A DNA stretch of 11,109 bases from Fibrobacterales bacterium (lineage in GTDB: Bacteria; Fibrobacterota; Fibrobacteria; Fibrobacterales; Fibrobacteraceae): contig BNUP01000071.1 in NCBI GenBank assembly GCA_025997455.1, positions 1-11,109 on the forward strand. The letters run 5' to 3'. A model generated the notes under the pieces. It did not search any database. It was given only the letters and a program-made list of their open reading frames with translations, and was not told where the DNA came from. Each line of letters begins with the position of its first letter. The first letter of the stretch is position 1. This document shows positions 1-6,390 of the stretch, one piece after another. The position numbers were made by a program, and so were the translations under genes.

Positions 1-727
1 TCTCGTGATGTTGCAATGCTACATGAGCACACACAAGTGAAACTCCGCAAATACGCAAAATTTCAAAACCGTAATCTACATGCTTTTTTTTGAGTTCCAA
101 ATCTTCGAGGCTCAATTTCAAAGTCGGATTCAAAAGATGTTCGGGCAAAAGAATATAACCCACATCCATAAGCAACACCGAAAGAATCATATCTTCAACT
201 TCATCGGGTGCAAAACTGTATCGTTTGGCGAGCAATGCCGCGATAATTGCACATTCAATAGACTGCTGCTGATAAAAATTTCCGATAGACCTTGTGCCTG
301 TTATATGTAAAATCGACGGATCGGCTTTTCGTAATTCCTGATAAATATCATTTGCAACCTTTCTATACGCGGCAATATTCAAATTAGCCTTAATAAGTTC
401 GGGTTTGCTGAGCAACATTTCGGGCGATGGGGGAGGGTCATCCGAATTTTTAACAAAGCCGACTTTTGAACGAAAATCCAACACGGTTTTTCTCAACAAA
501 AGAACACTCTGGTTAATCGTAACTTCCGTAACCAAATCTTCGCTTTCCAAATCCTCCAAACCCTCTTCCTGCACCCAAATTCTGTCTATACCTATAGCCA
601 ATAATTTTGAATTAACATCTTCGGTCATTCTATAACCGCTCGAAAGCATAATTTCGCCTGTATCGCGATAAATACTCCGCGCCAGCACCTGTCCCGCTCT
701 CAATTCCGATAAAGCAATTTGAATCAT
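1..727 (-). CDS. HD-GYP-like domain protein with degenerate HD motif (partial, C-terminus off window)
   Basis: An open frame of 242 codons runs from ATG at 727 off the left edge with no stop. The N-terminus (residues 1-55, with LSELRAGQVLARSIY, GEIMLSSGYRMTED and IGIDRIWV) resembles the beta-rich domain often preceding HD-GYP domains. Residues 150-242 align by eye with HD-GYP, a family that hydrolyses cyclic di-GMP. However, the usual HDIGK is MDVGY (187-191), and the preceding helix histidine appears to be Gln155. Asp188, His216 and HHE (240-242) are kept. The GYP motif would lie beyond the edge. I infer a protein that has lost part of its metal site and may bind or regulate instead of hydrolyse, but the missing end prevents a firm statement. 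It lies 144 bp downstream of the uvrA paralogue on the same strand and could be cotranscribed. No clear ribosome binding site is seen. Confidence 0.72.
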   Translation of the reverse strand, partial: MIQIALSELRAGQVLARSIYRDTGEIMLSSGYRMTEDVNSKLLAIGIDRIWVQEEGLEDLESEDLVTEVTINQSVLLLRKTVLDFRSKVGFVKNSDDPPPSPEMLLSKPELIKANLNIAAYRKVANDIYQELRKADPSILHITGTRSIGNFYQQQSIECAIIAALLAKRYSFAPDEVEDMILSVLLMDVGYILLPEHLLNPTLKLSLEDLELKKKHVDYGFEILRICGVSLVCAHVALQHHE

Positions 728-825
728 AATGGTTAGTGAATGTAGTAACTTTGCAGTGCAGTGGTATATGGTGTGGGGTGTGGGGAACTCGGCGGTGCAA
801 GTTGGGAGAAGGGGGAAGATGGAGA

Positions 826-860
826 GGGGAGGCATAAGTCGCACATTATGCACGGCGATT
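826..860 (+). repeat. Degenerate half copy of element A
   Basis: GGGGAGGCATAAGTCGCAC (826-844) matches the central arm of element A seen intact at 7056-7074 apart from one base. The distal half of the stem is decayed (GGCGATT at 854-860 replaces a perfect complement), and the flanking C and G runs are absent. It lies in the 144-bp gap between the uvrA paralogue and the HD-GYP-like gene. The rest of the gap is a GT- and purine-rich tract (about 768-829) without a recognisable promoter or terminator. Confidence 0.5.
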
Positions 861-871
861 AACGGCATTTT

Positions 872-3400
872 TTACACTAACATATTCCCGTCATCTAATT
901 CAATAATATAATCGGCGGCGGATCGAAAAGCGGAATTGTGTTCTATCGCTATAACGGTGTGCCCTTTTTCCGTTAAACCTCGTAAAAGTGCGAGCAAAAA
1001 TTCTGTATCGTGCGAGGAAAGACCGCGAGCGGGTTCATCGAAAAGATAGAGTGTTTTGGGGATTTTTGTTTTTGCCAAATCCTGACTCAAACGAAGTCGT
1101 CCGAGTTCTCCCCCCGAAAGATGTGTGGTAGGCTGACCGAGCCGCAAATAATGCAGTCCCGTTTGCACAAGCGGATTTAATTTGGAAGTTATTTTTTCAA
1201 AATTTGCAAAAATTTTCATAGCCTGCGAAACCGACAATTCCAACACATCAAAGACAGACATCAACTTAAAACGAATTTCCAAAATTTCATCTTTGAATTT
1301 TTTGCCTTGACAAATCGGACACTCACTTTCTTCATAACCCGAAGGGTCGAGCAAAAAGCCGTCGCCCTTGCATTCTTCGCATCTTCCGCCCTGTTTATCT
1401 GTGCCGAATGTTGAAGATGTATAACCTCGAATTTTACTTTCGGGAATGCTTGCAAACAAATCTTTTATAATTTGCATAATGCCAGTTGCGGTTGCTATTG
1501 AACTCCGTTTTTGAGCAAAAGCACGCCCGGTTCTTGCGCAGAGAATATTCTCTATCCCCTTAAAATTTTCAAGTGTTCCGTATTCGTTCGTTATTTTTTT
1601 ATTGGGCGATCTGTCAAGTGCCGCAGAAATAAGCGGAGCAATACTTCCCCACAATAACGAACTTTTTCCCGACCCGCTAACCCCGCAAATCAGCGTTAAT
1701 TTCCCGACGGGAATTTGAACTGTTAAGTTTTTTAAGTTATGAACCCTTGCCCCCGATATGCGGATTTCGTCATCACCGTTTTTAACTTTGTTAGCGAGAA
1801 ATTTGCTTTCCTTCGCTTTTTTTTCCTGCAAAGTTGATGTCGGGGAATTTTTCCCCATCCTCACAATTTCCCCGCCAAATTCTCCCGCACCCGGACCAAC
1901 TTCAACAATCCAATCCGCACGGTTAATTATCAAAGGGTGATGTTCAATGAGCACAAGCGTATTTTGTCGTCGTTTTAATTGCAAAAGAACTTTCCAAAGT
2001 TTTTCAACATCCTTTTCGTGAAGTCCGCTTGCAGGTTCATCTATGCAGAGCAAAACTCCGTTTAAGTGTCCGGTGCAAAGCGCGGCGAGGCGCGTTCTCT
2101 GCGCCTCGCCGCTGCTGAGTGTTTCTCCCAGCCTGCCGAGTGAAAGATGCCCCAAACCGAGTTCGCATAAGATTGAAATTCGCAGGGGAATATCGAGCAA
2201 TGCGGTTTTTAATCTGTGCGGAACTTTTTCCAAAAGCGGAGGTAAAATTTCCTTTAACTTAAAAATCGGTTGCAAATGCAAATCACGCCAAGATAATTTT
2301 TCCCAAACGCAATTCAAAAATTTATTTTTCAACTGCAAACCGCCGCATTCGGGGCATTCCAACCGTTCTCCGTTTTCGCTATCAATTAAACCGTTTCCCT
2401 TGCACTTGGAGCATTGCCCGTTTGCCGACCAAACAGAAAAATTTGAAGTACTGAAATTTTCCGCAGTTATCCCGTGAGTTTCGCACCTTGGAATTGTTGA
2501 AAAAAATCTGTCATTTGCAACCACCGAATTTCCGCTCAATCTTAAACAGGCATTTACCGCTTCGGACAATCGAGTTCTCTGATTTTGCTTTACAACAATT
2601 CTGTCTATAACTATGGAAAATTTTTTCGGCACAATATTTTCAATTTCAGGTTTCACAAAATCAAGAGAAATGTCTTTATCATCATACACCGCTCGGACAA
2701 AGCCCTGCGCCAAGTAAATTTTTGCGAGTTCTTTTAGGGTTGGAGAAATGGGAGAAGGGAGAGGGGAGAAGGGAGAGGGGAATTGTAGGGGCGACCATTG
2801 GTCACCCGCCATGACGGAAGAGGGAGGACTTTGCGAGGGGGGGGTAAAAAATGTCCCCCCGTTAGTCCTGCGGGCGTCTTGAACGGGGGGAGGCATAAGC
2901 CCCGCTGTTAAAGCGGGGCTTTGCGAGGGGGGGGTAAATACAGGTGCAACAATTTGAACCTTTGTGTCATTTGGCAATGCCGAAAGTTCCTCTACGATTT
3001 TTTGTGCCGTTAAACTTCGCATTTCCTGCCCGCATTTTGGGCAAACCGCATTTGCACATTCCGCATATAAAATTCTCAACATCGGCGAAATTTCTGCAAG
3101 ACTTGCTACGGTCGATTTTGGGTTTATAACCCTGTCTCCGCATTCGAGTGCAATACTCGGTCTTAAATTGTGAATCGCTTGGACGGGAACAAATTTCGGT
3201 CCTCCCAAAATTGCCGCCGCCCTGCTGCCGAGCGTTTCTAAATATCGCCTTCTGCTCTCTGCGTGCAACACATCAAGCACCAAACTCGATTTGCCGCCAC
3301 CCGACACTCCACAAACCACACTGATTTCTCCAATCGGAAAATCCGCATCGGCATTTTTCAGATTATGCACCGCCGCCCCGCGAACTTGAATGGCTTCCAT
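872..3400 (-). CDS. UvrA-family ABC ATPase, shortened paralogue without the insertion domain
   Basis: This 842-residue protein has the two-ATPase layout of UvrA, the damage sensor of nucleotide excision repair. Walker A1 is GVSGGGKSS (31-39), signature 1 LSSGEAQR (428-435, one Gly of LSGGE replaced by Ser), and Walker B1 ends in Asp454-Glu455. Walker A2 is GVSGSGKSS (573-581), signature 2 LSGGELGR (761-768), Walker B2 Asp788-Glu789. Zinc-type CxxC pairs lie at 120-123, 330-333 and 349-352. Only 15 residues separate the last two pairs, where canonical UvrA has the roughly 100-residue DNA-binding insertion domain, so that domain is absent. Residues about 153-221 are a Pro/Ser-rich insert encoded by repeat elements, placed after VAPV in the UvrB-binding region. 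The insert keeps the frame and nothing else is broken, suggesting the gene is still expressed. A role in repair, resistance or regulation cannot be decided. The start at 3400 puts the first strand (IQVRGAAVHNLK) at the usual position. Confidence 0.88.
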   Translation of the reverse strand: MEAIQVRGAAVHNLKNADADFPIGEISVVCGVSGGGKSSLVLDVLHAESRRRYLETLGSRAAAILGGPKFVPVQAIHNLRPSIALECGDRVINPKSTVASLAEISPMLRILYAECANAVCPKCGQEMRSLTAQKIVEELSALPNDTKVQIVAPVFTPPSQSPALTAGLMPPPVQDARRTNGGTFFTPPSQSPPSSVMAGDQWSPLQFPSPFSPLPSPISPTLKELAKIYLAQGFVRAVYDDKDISLDFVKPEIENIVPKKFSIVIDRIVVKQNQRTRLSEAVNACLRLSGNSVVANDRFFSTIPRCETHGITAENFSTSNFSVWSANGQCSKCKGNGLIDSENGERLECPECGGLQLKNKFLNCVWEKLSWRDLHLQPIFKLKEILPPLLEKVPHRLKTALLDIPLRISILCELGLGHLSLGRLGETLSSGEAQRTRLAALCTGHLNGVLLCIDEPASGLHEKDVEKLWKVLLQLKRRQNTLVLIEHHPLIINRADWIVEVGPGAGEFGGEIVRMGKNSPTSTLQEKKAKESKFLANKVKNGDDEIRISGARVHNLKNLTVQIPVGKLTLICGVSGSGKSSLLWGSIAPLISAALDRSPNKKITNEYGTLENFKGIENILCARTGRAFAQKRSSIATATGIMQIIKDLFASIPESKIRGYTSSTFGTDKQGGRCEECKGDGFLLDPSGYEESECPICQGKKFKDEILEIRFKLMSVFDVLELSVSQAMKIFANFEKITSKLNPLVQTGLHYLRLGQPTTHLSGGELGRLRLSQDLAKTKIPKTLYLFDEPARGLSSHDTEFLLALLRGLTEKGHTVIAIEHNSAFRSAADYIIELDDGNMLV
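2755..2782 (+). repeat. Polypurine 14-bp tandem duplication inside the uvrA paralogue
   Basis: The unit GAAGGGAGAGGGGA occurs twice head to tail (2755-2768 and 2769-2782), within a longer purine-rich stretch from about 2743. Read on the minus strand it encodes the Pro/Ser/Phe-rich part of the insert (FPSPFSPLPSPIS). Similar purine-rich tracts lie outside genes at 803-829 and, inverted, at 3725-3746. This suggests that intergenic-type sequence has been carried into the coding region. Confidence 0.75.
2785..2810 (+). repeat. Element B copy (GTAGGGGCG palindrome) inside the uvrA paralogue
   Basis: GTAGGGGCG is followed by GACC-ATT-GGTC and then CCCGCC, forming a small hairpin with outer pairing GGCG/CGCC. 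The same GTAGGGGCG end and CCCGCC end occur inverted in the tandem pair at 3895-3966, but there the inner stem is GGTT/AACC. The inner stem therefore differs between copies yet stays paired. Read on the minus strand it is in frame and encodes part of the Pro-rich insert (GDQWSPLQ). Confidence 0.7.
2829..2938 (+). repeat. Element A copy 1 with flanking 20-bp direct repeat, inside the uvrA paralogue
   Basis: The 78-bp core is 2855-2932. Hairpin 1 has the 9-bp outer stem CCCCCCGTT/AACGGGGGG around a small GTCC-TGC-GGGC stem. Hairpin 2 has AAGCCCCGCT/AGCGGGGCTT. The core closes with GCGA and a G run. A 20-bp direct repeat (CTTTGCGAGGGGGGGGTAAA) occurs at 2829-2848 and 2919-2938, exactly 90 bp apart, so part of the element is duplicated on its left side in whole codons. 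On the minus strand the core encodes residues 157-182 (PPS, then SPALTAGLMPPPV, then ARR and GG). Confidence 0.88.
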
Positions 3401-3412
3401 TTTGACAAATAT

Positions 3413-3461
3413 AAAAAAAGGTAACCACTATTAACCTCATAAGAGGTTGGCAGAGGTTACC
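3413..3461 (-). terminator. Intrinsic-terminator-like hairpin in the leader of the uvrA paralogue
   Basis: Read on the minus strand, an outer stem GGTAACC/GGTTACC (3461-3455 and 3426-3420) encloses an inner AACCTC/GAGGTT hairpin with a 4-base loop. It is followed at once by seven T (3419-3413). The tract ends 12 bases before the ATG at 3400. The geometry is that of a rho-independent terminator pointing into the uvrA paralogue, so it may attenuate transcription entering from upstream. It overlaps the left end of element C; the T run is not part of the repeat, since the other copy lacks it. Whether uvrA transcription starts inside this 12-base gap or reads through cannot be seen. Confidence 0.4.
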
Positions 3462-3708
3462 AAGCGACATGGGCGAACTGCGTTTTTTATGCAAATTTGA
3501 GTAGTTTTCTGCCATTGTATATACAGATTATCTCAGGTTTCTTTTTAACACTCTAACTTACGAGTGCTAAAGCACTCTCTCTCCGAAAGCCAAACTCTTG
3601 GCTTTCAGTATCACAACTCCTTTTTAATTGGGCAGATATGCTTATTGCCGTCGTCTCTAAAAACTCAAATCTGTGGAATTGTGTTACAAAGAGAGTTTTT
3701 AGAGGTTT
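3419..3708 (+). repeat. Element C copy 1 (290 bp, structured, long interior)
   Basis: The left block (3419-3491) and the right block (3647-3708) match those of the copy at 4661-4832 with about 4 differences in 73 and 1 in 62. The left block is a nested hairpin. The right block has a 12-bp perfect inverted repeat, CTCTAAAAACTC (3655-3666) and its complement (3693-3704), with a 26-base loop. The 155-bp interior is unique to this copy and holds further hairpins (GAGTGCT/AGCACTC near 3562 and GAAAGCCAA/TTGGCTTTC near 3585-3606). No start codon and open frame of note lie within it. It could be a non-coding RNA or a non-autonomous mobile element. Confidence 0.8.
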
Positions 3709-4058
3709 TCAAAAGGTAGAAGGCTTCTCCTTCTCCCATCTCCCCAAGTGCAACGCTAAGTAAAAATTGTGAGCGCGGTGTGGATAGAACACACCACACC
3801 AAGCAAAGCGACTGGACAGCGTAGAATAGAGACTATTGTTTGATTATTTTATTTATTGCTGTCAAAAAAAATTCCATCATTTCCCCTTGCAATTCTAAAA
3901 GGGCGGGTTAAAAACCGCGCCCCTACAAACCTAAAAGGGCGGGTTAAAAACCACGCCCCTACAAACTCTACTCCCAACTTTACTCTCTTCTCTTTACACT
4001 CTACTCTAAATTAACTACCTTCCTCCTACGACCTTAAATTTTGCGGAACCGGAAAATT
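3709..4058. other. Intergenic stretch without a gene
   Basis: No convincing open frame is present. The stretch holds a purine/pyrimidine tract (3725-3746), a hairpin with stem GGTGTGG (3777-3783) and CCACACC (3794-3800) whose first arm shares CGCGGTGTGG with the boxes at 7311 and 10208, the element B pair (3895-3966), and a degenerate CT-rich tract (about 3966-4026) with repeated CTCTACTC-like words. No promoter for the gene at 4059 could be assigned with confidence. Confidence 0.6.
3895..3966 (-). repeat. Element B, tandem pair of 36-bp units
   Basis: Two adjacent 36-bp units (3895-3930 and 3931-3966) differ at one base (CCGCG versus CCACG). Each reads CTAAAAGGGCGGGTT, a short A run, then ACC, CGCCCC and TACAAAC on the plus strand. 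Each can fold with GGGCG/CGCCC and GGTT/AACC stems, and the single difference lies in the unpaired position between the two stems. On the minus strand each begins GTAGGGGCG as in the copy at 2785. Confidence 0.85.
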
Positions 4059-4643
4059 ATGAATTGCGATATTAAAAAAACATCAACTGCATTGCGTGCC
4101 AAAAGCGTGGCGTTTCTTATTTTTTTGCCGATAGTTTTCATATCTTGCGAACTTCCTTTCTCTCGCGATGATTCGCCCGTTATCGCCGAAGTCGGTAATT
4201 CAACCCTCACGATTAATGAACTTAAAAGACAAAAAATTGCAGGCGATTCCGTTTCAAAAGAAGAGTGGGTTCGCCGAATCGATTCGTGGGTAAATTTTGA
4301 GGTGATGTATAAGGAGGCACTTGACAGGGGCTTGCGTAACGACCCCGAAGTGAGAAAACTCATAAAAGATGCCGAAAGGAAAATTTTAGTGGATAAAATG
4401 CGATTAAGTCTTGATTCCCCGCTCGATTCCCCTTCGGATGAGGAATTGCAAAATTATTACGAAAAGAACAAGGAGCAATACCAAATGGATTCCGTTCCTT
4501 TTGCCGAAGTTCAAACTAAAATTCGTAGCATTCTCGTCTCTGAAAAACGAGCGAAAAGAGAAAAACATTGGCTCACGGAGATCAAAAATAATTATACTAT
4601 AGAAGTATATCCGCAATATTTAGATTCTTTAAGGGATTTTTAG
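4059..4643 (+). CDS. SurA/PrsA-like lipoprotein chaperone lacking the isomerase domain
   Basis: The ATG at 4059 gives 194 residues. The N-terminus has basic residues, a hydrophobic stretch (VAFLIFLPIVFIS) and Cys30, which fits a lipoprotein signal with an atypical Phe at -3. The mature part resembles the N-terminal chaperone domain of SurA/PrsA (VIAEVGNSTLTINEL, then a helical segment with a DELQNYYEKNKEQY-like end near 128-145). It then passes directly to the C-terminal helix typical of the family (FAEVQTKIRSILVSEKR ... IEVYPQYL). The parvulin isomerase domain normally between them is missing, with no trace of a frameshift. The likely role is binding unfolded envelope proteins, by inference. 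The gene is flanked by the two element C copies. An upstream TTG at 4041 is possible but places extra charged residues before the signal and is less likely. Confidence 0.75.
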   Translation: MNCDIKKTSTALRAKSVAFLIFLPIVFISCELPFSRDDSPVIAEVGNSTLTINELKRQKIAGDSVSKEEWVRRIDSWVNFEVMYKEALDRGLRNDPEVRKLIKDAERKILVDKMRLSLDSPLDSPSDEELQNYYEKNKEQYQMDSVPFAEVQTKIRSILVSEKRAKREKHWLTEIKNNYTIEVYPQYLDSLRDF

Positions 4644-4660
4644 AAGTTCCCTAAGGTTTT

Positions 4661-4832
4661 AGGTAACCACTATTAACCTTATAAGAGGTTGGTAGAGGTT
4701 ACCAAGCGACATGAGCGAACTGAGTTTTTTATGGTGATAATGTCGTCCTGCGGCGAATGCTCGCAGTATCGCCATCGTCTCTAAAAACTCAAATCTGTGG
4801 AATTGTGTTACAAAGAGAGTTTTTAGAGGTTT
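4661..4832 (+). repeat. Element C copy 2 (172 bp, short interior)
   Basis: Same orientation as copy 1, starting 17 bp after the stop of the SurA-like gene. In the left block one change turns AACCTC into AACCTT opposite GAGGTT, which replaces a C-G pair by a T-G wobble and so keeps the hairpin. The interior is only 37 bp and forms its own nested hairpin: GGTGATA (4733-4739) with TATCGCC (4767-4773), enclosing CTGCG/CGCAG. The right block keeps the 12-bp inverted repeat (4779-4790 and 4817-4828). Its place just after a stop codon would also suit a transcript end or processing signal. Confidence 0.8.
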
Positions 4833-4868
4833 CCTTTAATGACCATTCTAATTTTCTAAATTACAAGT

Positions 4869-5480
4869 ATGAAAATTTCTCCACTCCTCCTCGCCATTGC
4901 GTGTTCGTTTGCATTTGCCGCTCAAGACCCCGTTGCATTATTGAAAAAAAATGACACGGAATTGCAAATCGCATTGAAAAAAAAGAGCCACACCCCTAAG
5001 GATATTGAAAATATTAAGCGATTGAGTAGCGGACTTTTTGACTTTGCAAAAATGGCAGAGCGCAGTTTGCCCAAAAAAACACTTGAAGGTTTAGACTCTT
5101 CACAGAAGGCGACTTTTGCAAAGGAATTTCAGCGAATGATAGAAAATTCAAGTGTGAATAAATTTAAGAATACAACATTTTCCGCATCTGATTCTACGGT
5201 TTATGAAGAACCGAAATATAAAAAAGACAGTGCGGAAGTGTGGGTTTCCATTCATTCGTGGAGCAAGGGAAAAGATATGCTGATGGTTTATAAAATGGAT
5301 AAATCGAGTGCCTTGCCCGGCGGTAAAGACAGCGACGGTTGGCGAGTGTGGGACTTGGTGATAGACGACCTTTCTACAACAAAAAATTATCAAGATCAAT
5401 TCAAAAGCATTTTAGAAACCAAGCCGTTTAGCGAGTTAATCAAGATTATAAAGGATAAAGCCGACGAGTATGAGAAATGA
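4869..5480 (+). CDS. mlaC: MlaC-like periplasmic phospholipid-binding protein (Ttg2D family)
   Basis: The protein has 203 residues, a usual length for MlaC. It begins with a signal peptide (MKISPLLLAIACSFAFA), cleaved probably after Ala17. The mature chain shows family landmarks: LFDFAKMAERSL near residues 56-67, a helix with FAKEFQRMI, and the closing WRVWDLVIDDLSTTKNYQDQF segment (about 158-178) followed by a helical tail. MlaC carries phospholipids through the periplasm between the MlaA outer-membrane complex and the MlaFEDB inner-membrane transporter. None of those partners is encoded here, so they must be elsewhere or the protein serves another exporter. Its stop overlaps the next start (ATGA at 5477-5480), indicating translational coupling. 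No strong Shine-Dalgarno sequence precedes the ATG. Confidence 0.85.
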   Translation: MKISPLLLAIACSFAFAAQDPVALLKKNDTELQIALKKKSHTPKDIENIKRLSSGLFDFAKMAERSLPKKTLEGLDSSQKATFAKEFQRMIENSSVNKFKNTTFSASDSTVYEEPKYKKDSAEVWVSIHSWSKGKDMLMVYKMDKSSALPGGKDSDGWRVWDLVIDDLSTTKNYQDQFKSILETKPFSELIKIIKDKADEYEK

Positions 5481-6142
5481 AATTTCGTATAGCGTTTGCA
5501 ATATCTAAGCGGGATAGGAAAGTCCGTTTGCGATTTTGGAAATGGGATATATGGCGACTCGATAATTCAAAAGATAAGATTGAAGAAGTAAATTATCCAA
5601 AAGCAGAACCTGTAAAAGAAAATTCATCAAAAAGCGGTTTTCTTTCGTTCAAAAAAACGGAGGGCGGGGAAAAATCGGAGAGCGGGGGAGTCGAAAATTC
5701 AGAAGGAGAAGCAAAAGTTTCAAAGCCGTCCAAACTTTTTCTTCAGGCATTATTCTATCCCGATGTGGAGAGCCGCATAATGAGAGTCGGGAAAAGGCTC
5801 GGATCTTGGGCTATAAATATCTTTACTATTTCGTTTCCGCAGTTGGAAATTCGCGGTTCGTTCGGAGATCCTTTTTATGACGGAATTGCATTTGGAATGT
5901 CGCAGGGGGCATATATTCCCGATTGGGAAAACGAGAATGCCGATTGGAGTGTTAAGGGCGAGGCTCTTTTGAAAAGCGGTTTTTTTCATTTGATATTTTT
6001 TGTTTTGGGTGTCTTATATGAATTTGCCTCTTTAACTTTTATATTGTGGCGCGGGGCACGCCTTGCAAAAAAGAATCCGAACGGCGAAAATTTGAGCGGC
6101 ATTCGCAGGTGGGTATTTCTAAAAGTTCGGGAAATGGTGTGA
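5477..6142 (+). CDS. Membrane-anchored protein of unknown function, coupled to MlaC-like gene
   Basis: The 221-residue protein starts at the ATG that overlaps the MlaC stop by 4 bp. The N-terminal 30 residues are basic and aromatic (KVRLRFWKWDIW). Residues about 31-85 are charged and low in complexity (Glu, Lys, Ser, Gly), probably a flexible linker. Residues 110-150 (INIFTISFPQLEIRGSFGDP then YDGIAFGMSQGAYIPDW) are strand-like and recall DUF2953-type proteins with their GDP-containing core, but this is a weak visual match. A single hydrophobic segment at about 168-190 followed by RGARLAKK suggests a membrane anchor with the tail in the cytoplasm. There is no signal peptide. Coupling suggests a role linked to MlaC and the envelope; I do not assign a function. 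Confidence 0.75.
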   Translation: MKFRIAFAISKRDRKVRLRFWKWDIWRLDNSKDKIEEVNYPKAEPVKENSSKSGFLSFKKTEGGEKSESGGVENSEGEAKVSKPSKLFLQALFYPDVESRIMRVGKRLGSWAINIFTISFPQLEIRGSFGDPFYDGIAFGMSQGAYIPDWENENADWSVKGEALLKSGFFHLIFFVLGVLYEFASLTFILWRGARLAKKNPNGENLSGIRRWVFLKVREMV

Positions 6143-6390
6143 GGAGTTTATGGAATTACTCCATTCCTAACCTTTTCTTTGCCTCATTAATATCCAATCC
6201 TAAATCCAAGAGTTATAGAGGTTTCCAAAAGAGGACAATGAAAACGGCATGAGAAGGGATTCTACTTTTTATAAGTAGCAACTATTGGGCTGTTTTGGAA
6301 ATGAATGGAGAGACTACCTGCCGCTTCCCTTCTCCATACCCGCAAAGCAGAGGTTTGACGAGAGCGAGAGTTTACTAAATTCAGTTTGAA
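6143..6390. other. Intergenic stretch without a gene
   Basis: It holds two small hairpins: GGAGT/ACTCC (6143-6162), directly after the stop of the preceding gene, and CTACTT/AAGTAG (6262-6278). Neither is followed by a T run long enough to call a terminator. GAGTTATAGAGGTTTCCAAAAG (about 6209-6230) resembles the right end of element C and may be a decayed remnant. No promoter for the gene at 6391 could be assigned. Confidence 0.4.

Noticed and set aside
2043..2477. Plus-strand open frame of 144 codons
   Set aside because: It lies entirely opposite the uvrA paralogue, whose motifs prove the minus-strand frame.
2829..2938. Insertion sequence or MITE with transposase target duplication
   Set aside because: The 20-bp direct repeat belongs to the element's own arm and is not foreign target sequence, and no transposase is present in the window.
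872..3400. The uvrA paralogue as a pseudogene because of the repeat insert
   Set aside because: The frame is intact across the insert, both ATPase cores keep Walker A and B residues, and the duplication period is a multiple of three.
3419..3461. Possible tRNA from the nested hairpins
   Set aside because: There is no cloverleaf, no TTCRA arm and no CCA-type acceptor; the outer stem is part of a repeat.
3895..3966. Possible CRISPR array
   Set aside because: The two 36-bp units abut with no spacers, and there are no cas genes.
4041..4058. TTG start six codons upstream for the SurA-like gene
   Set aside because: The ATG at 4059 gives a more normal lipoprotein signal; the TTG has no better ribosome binding site.
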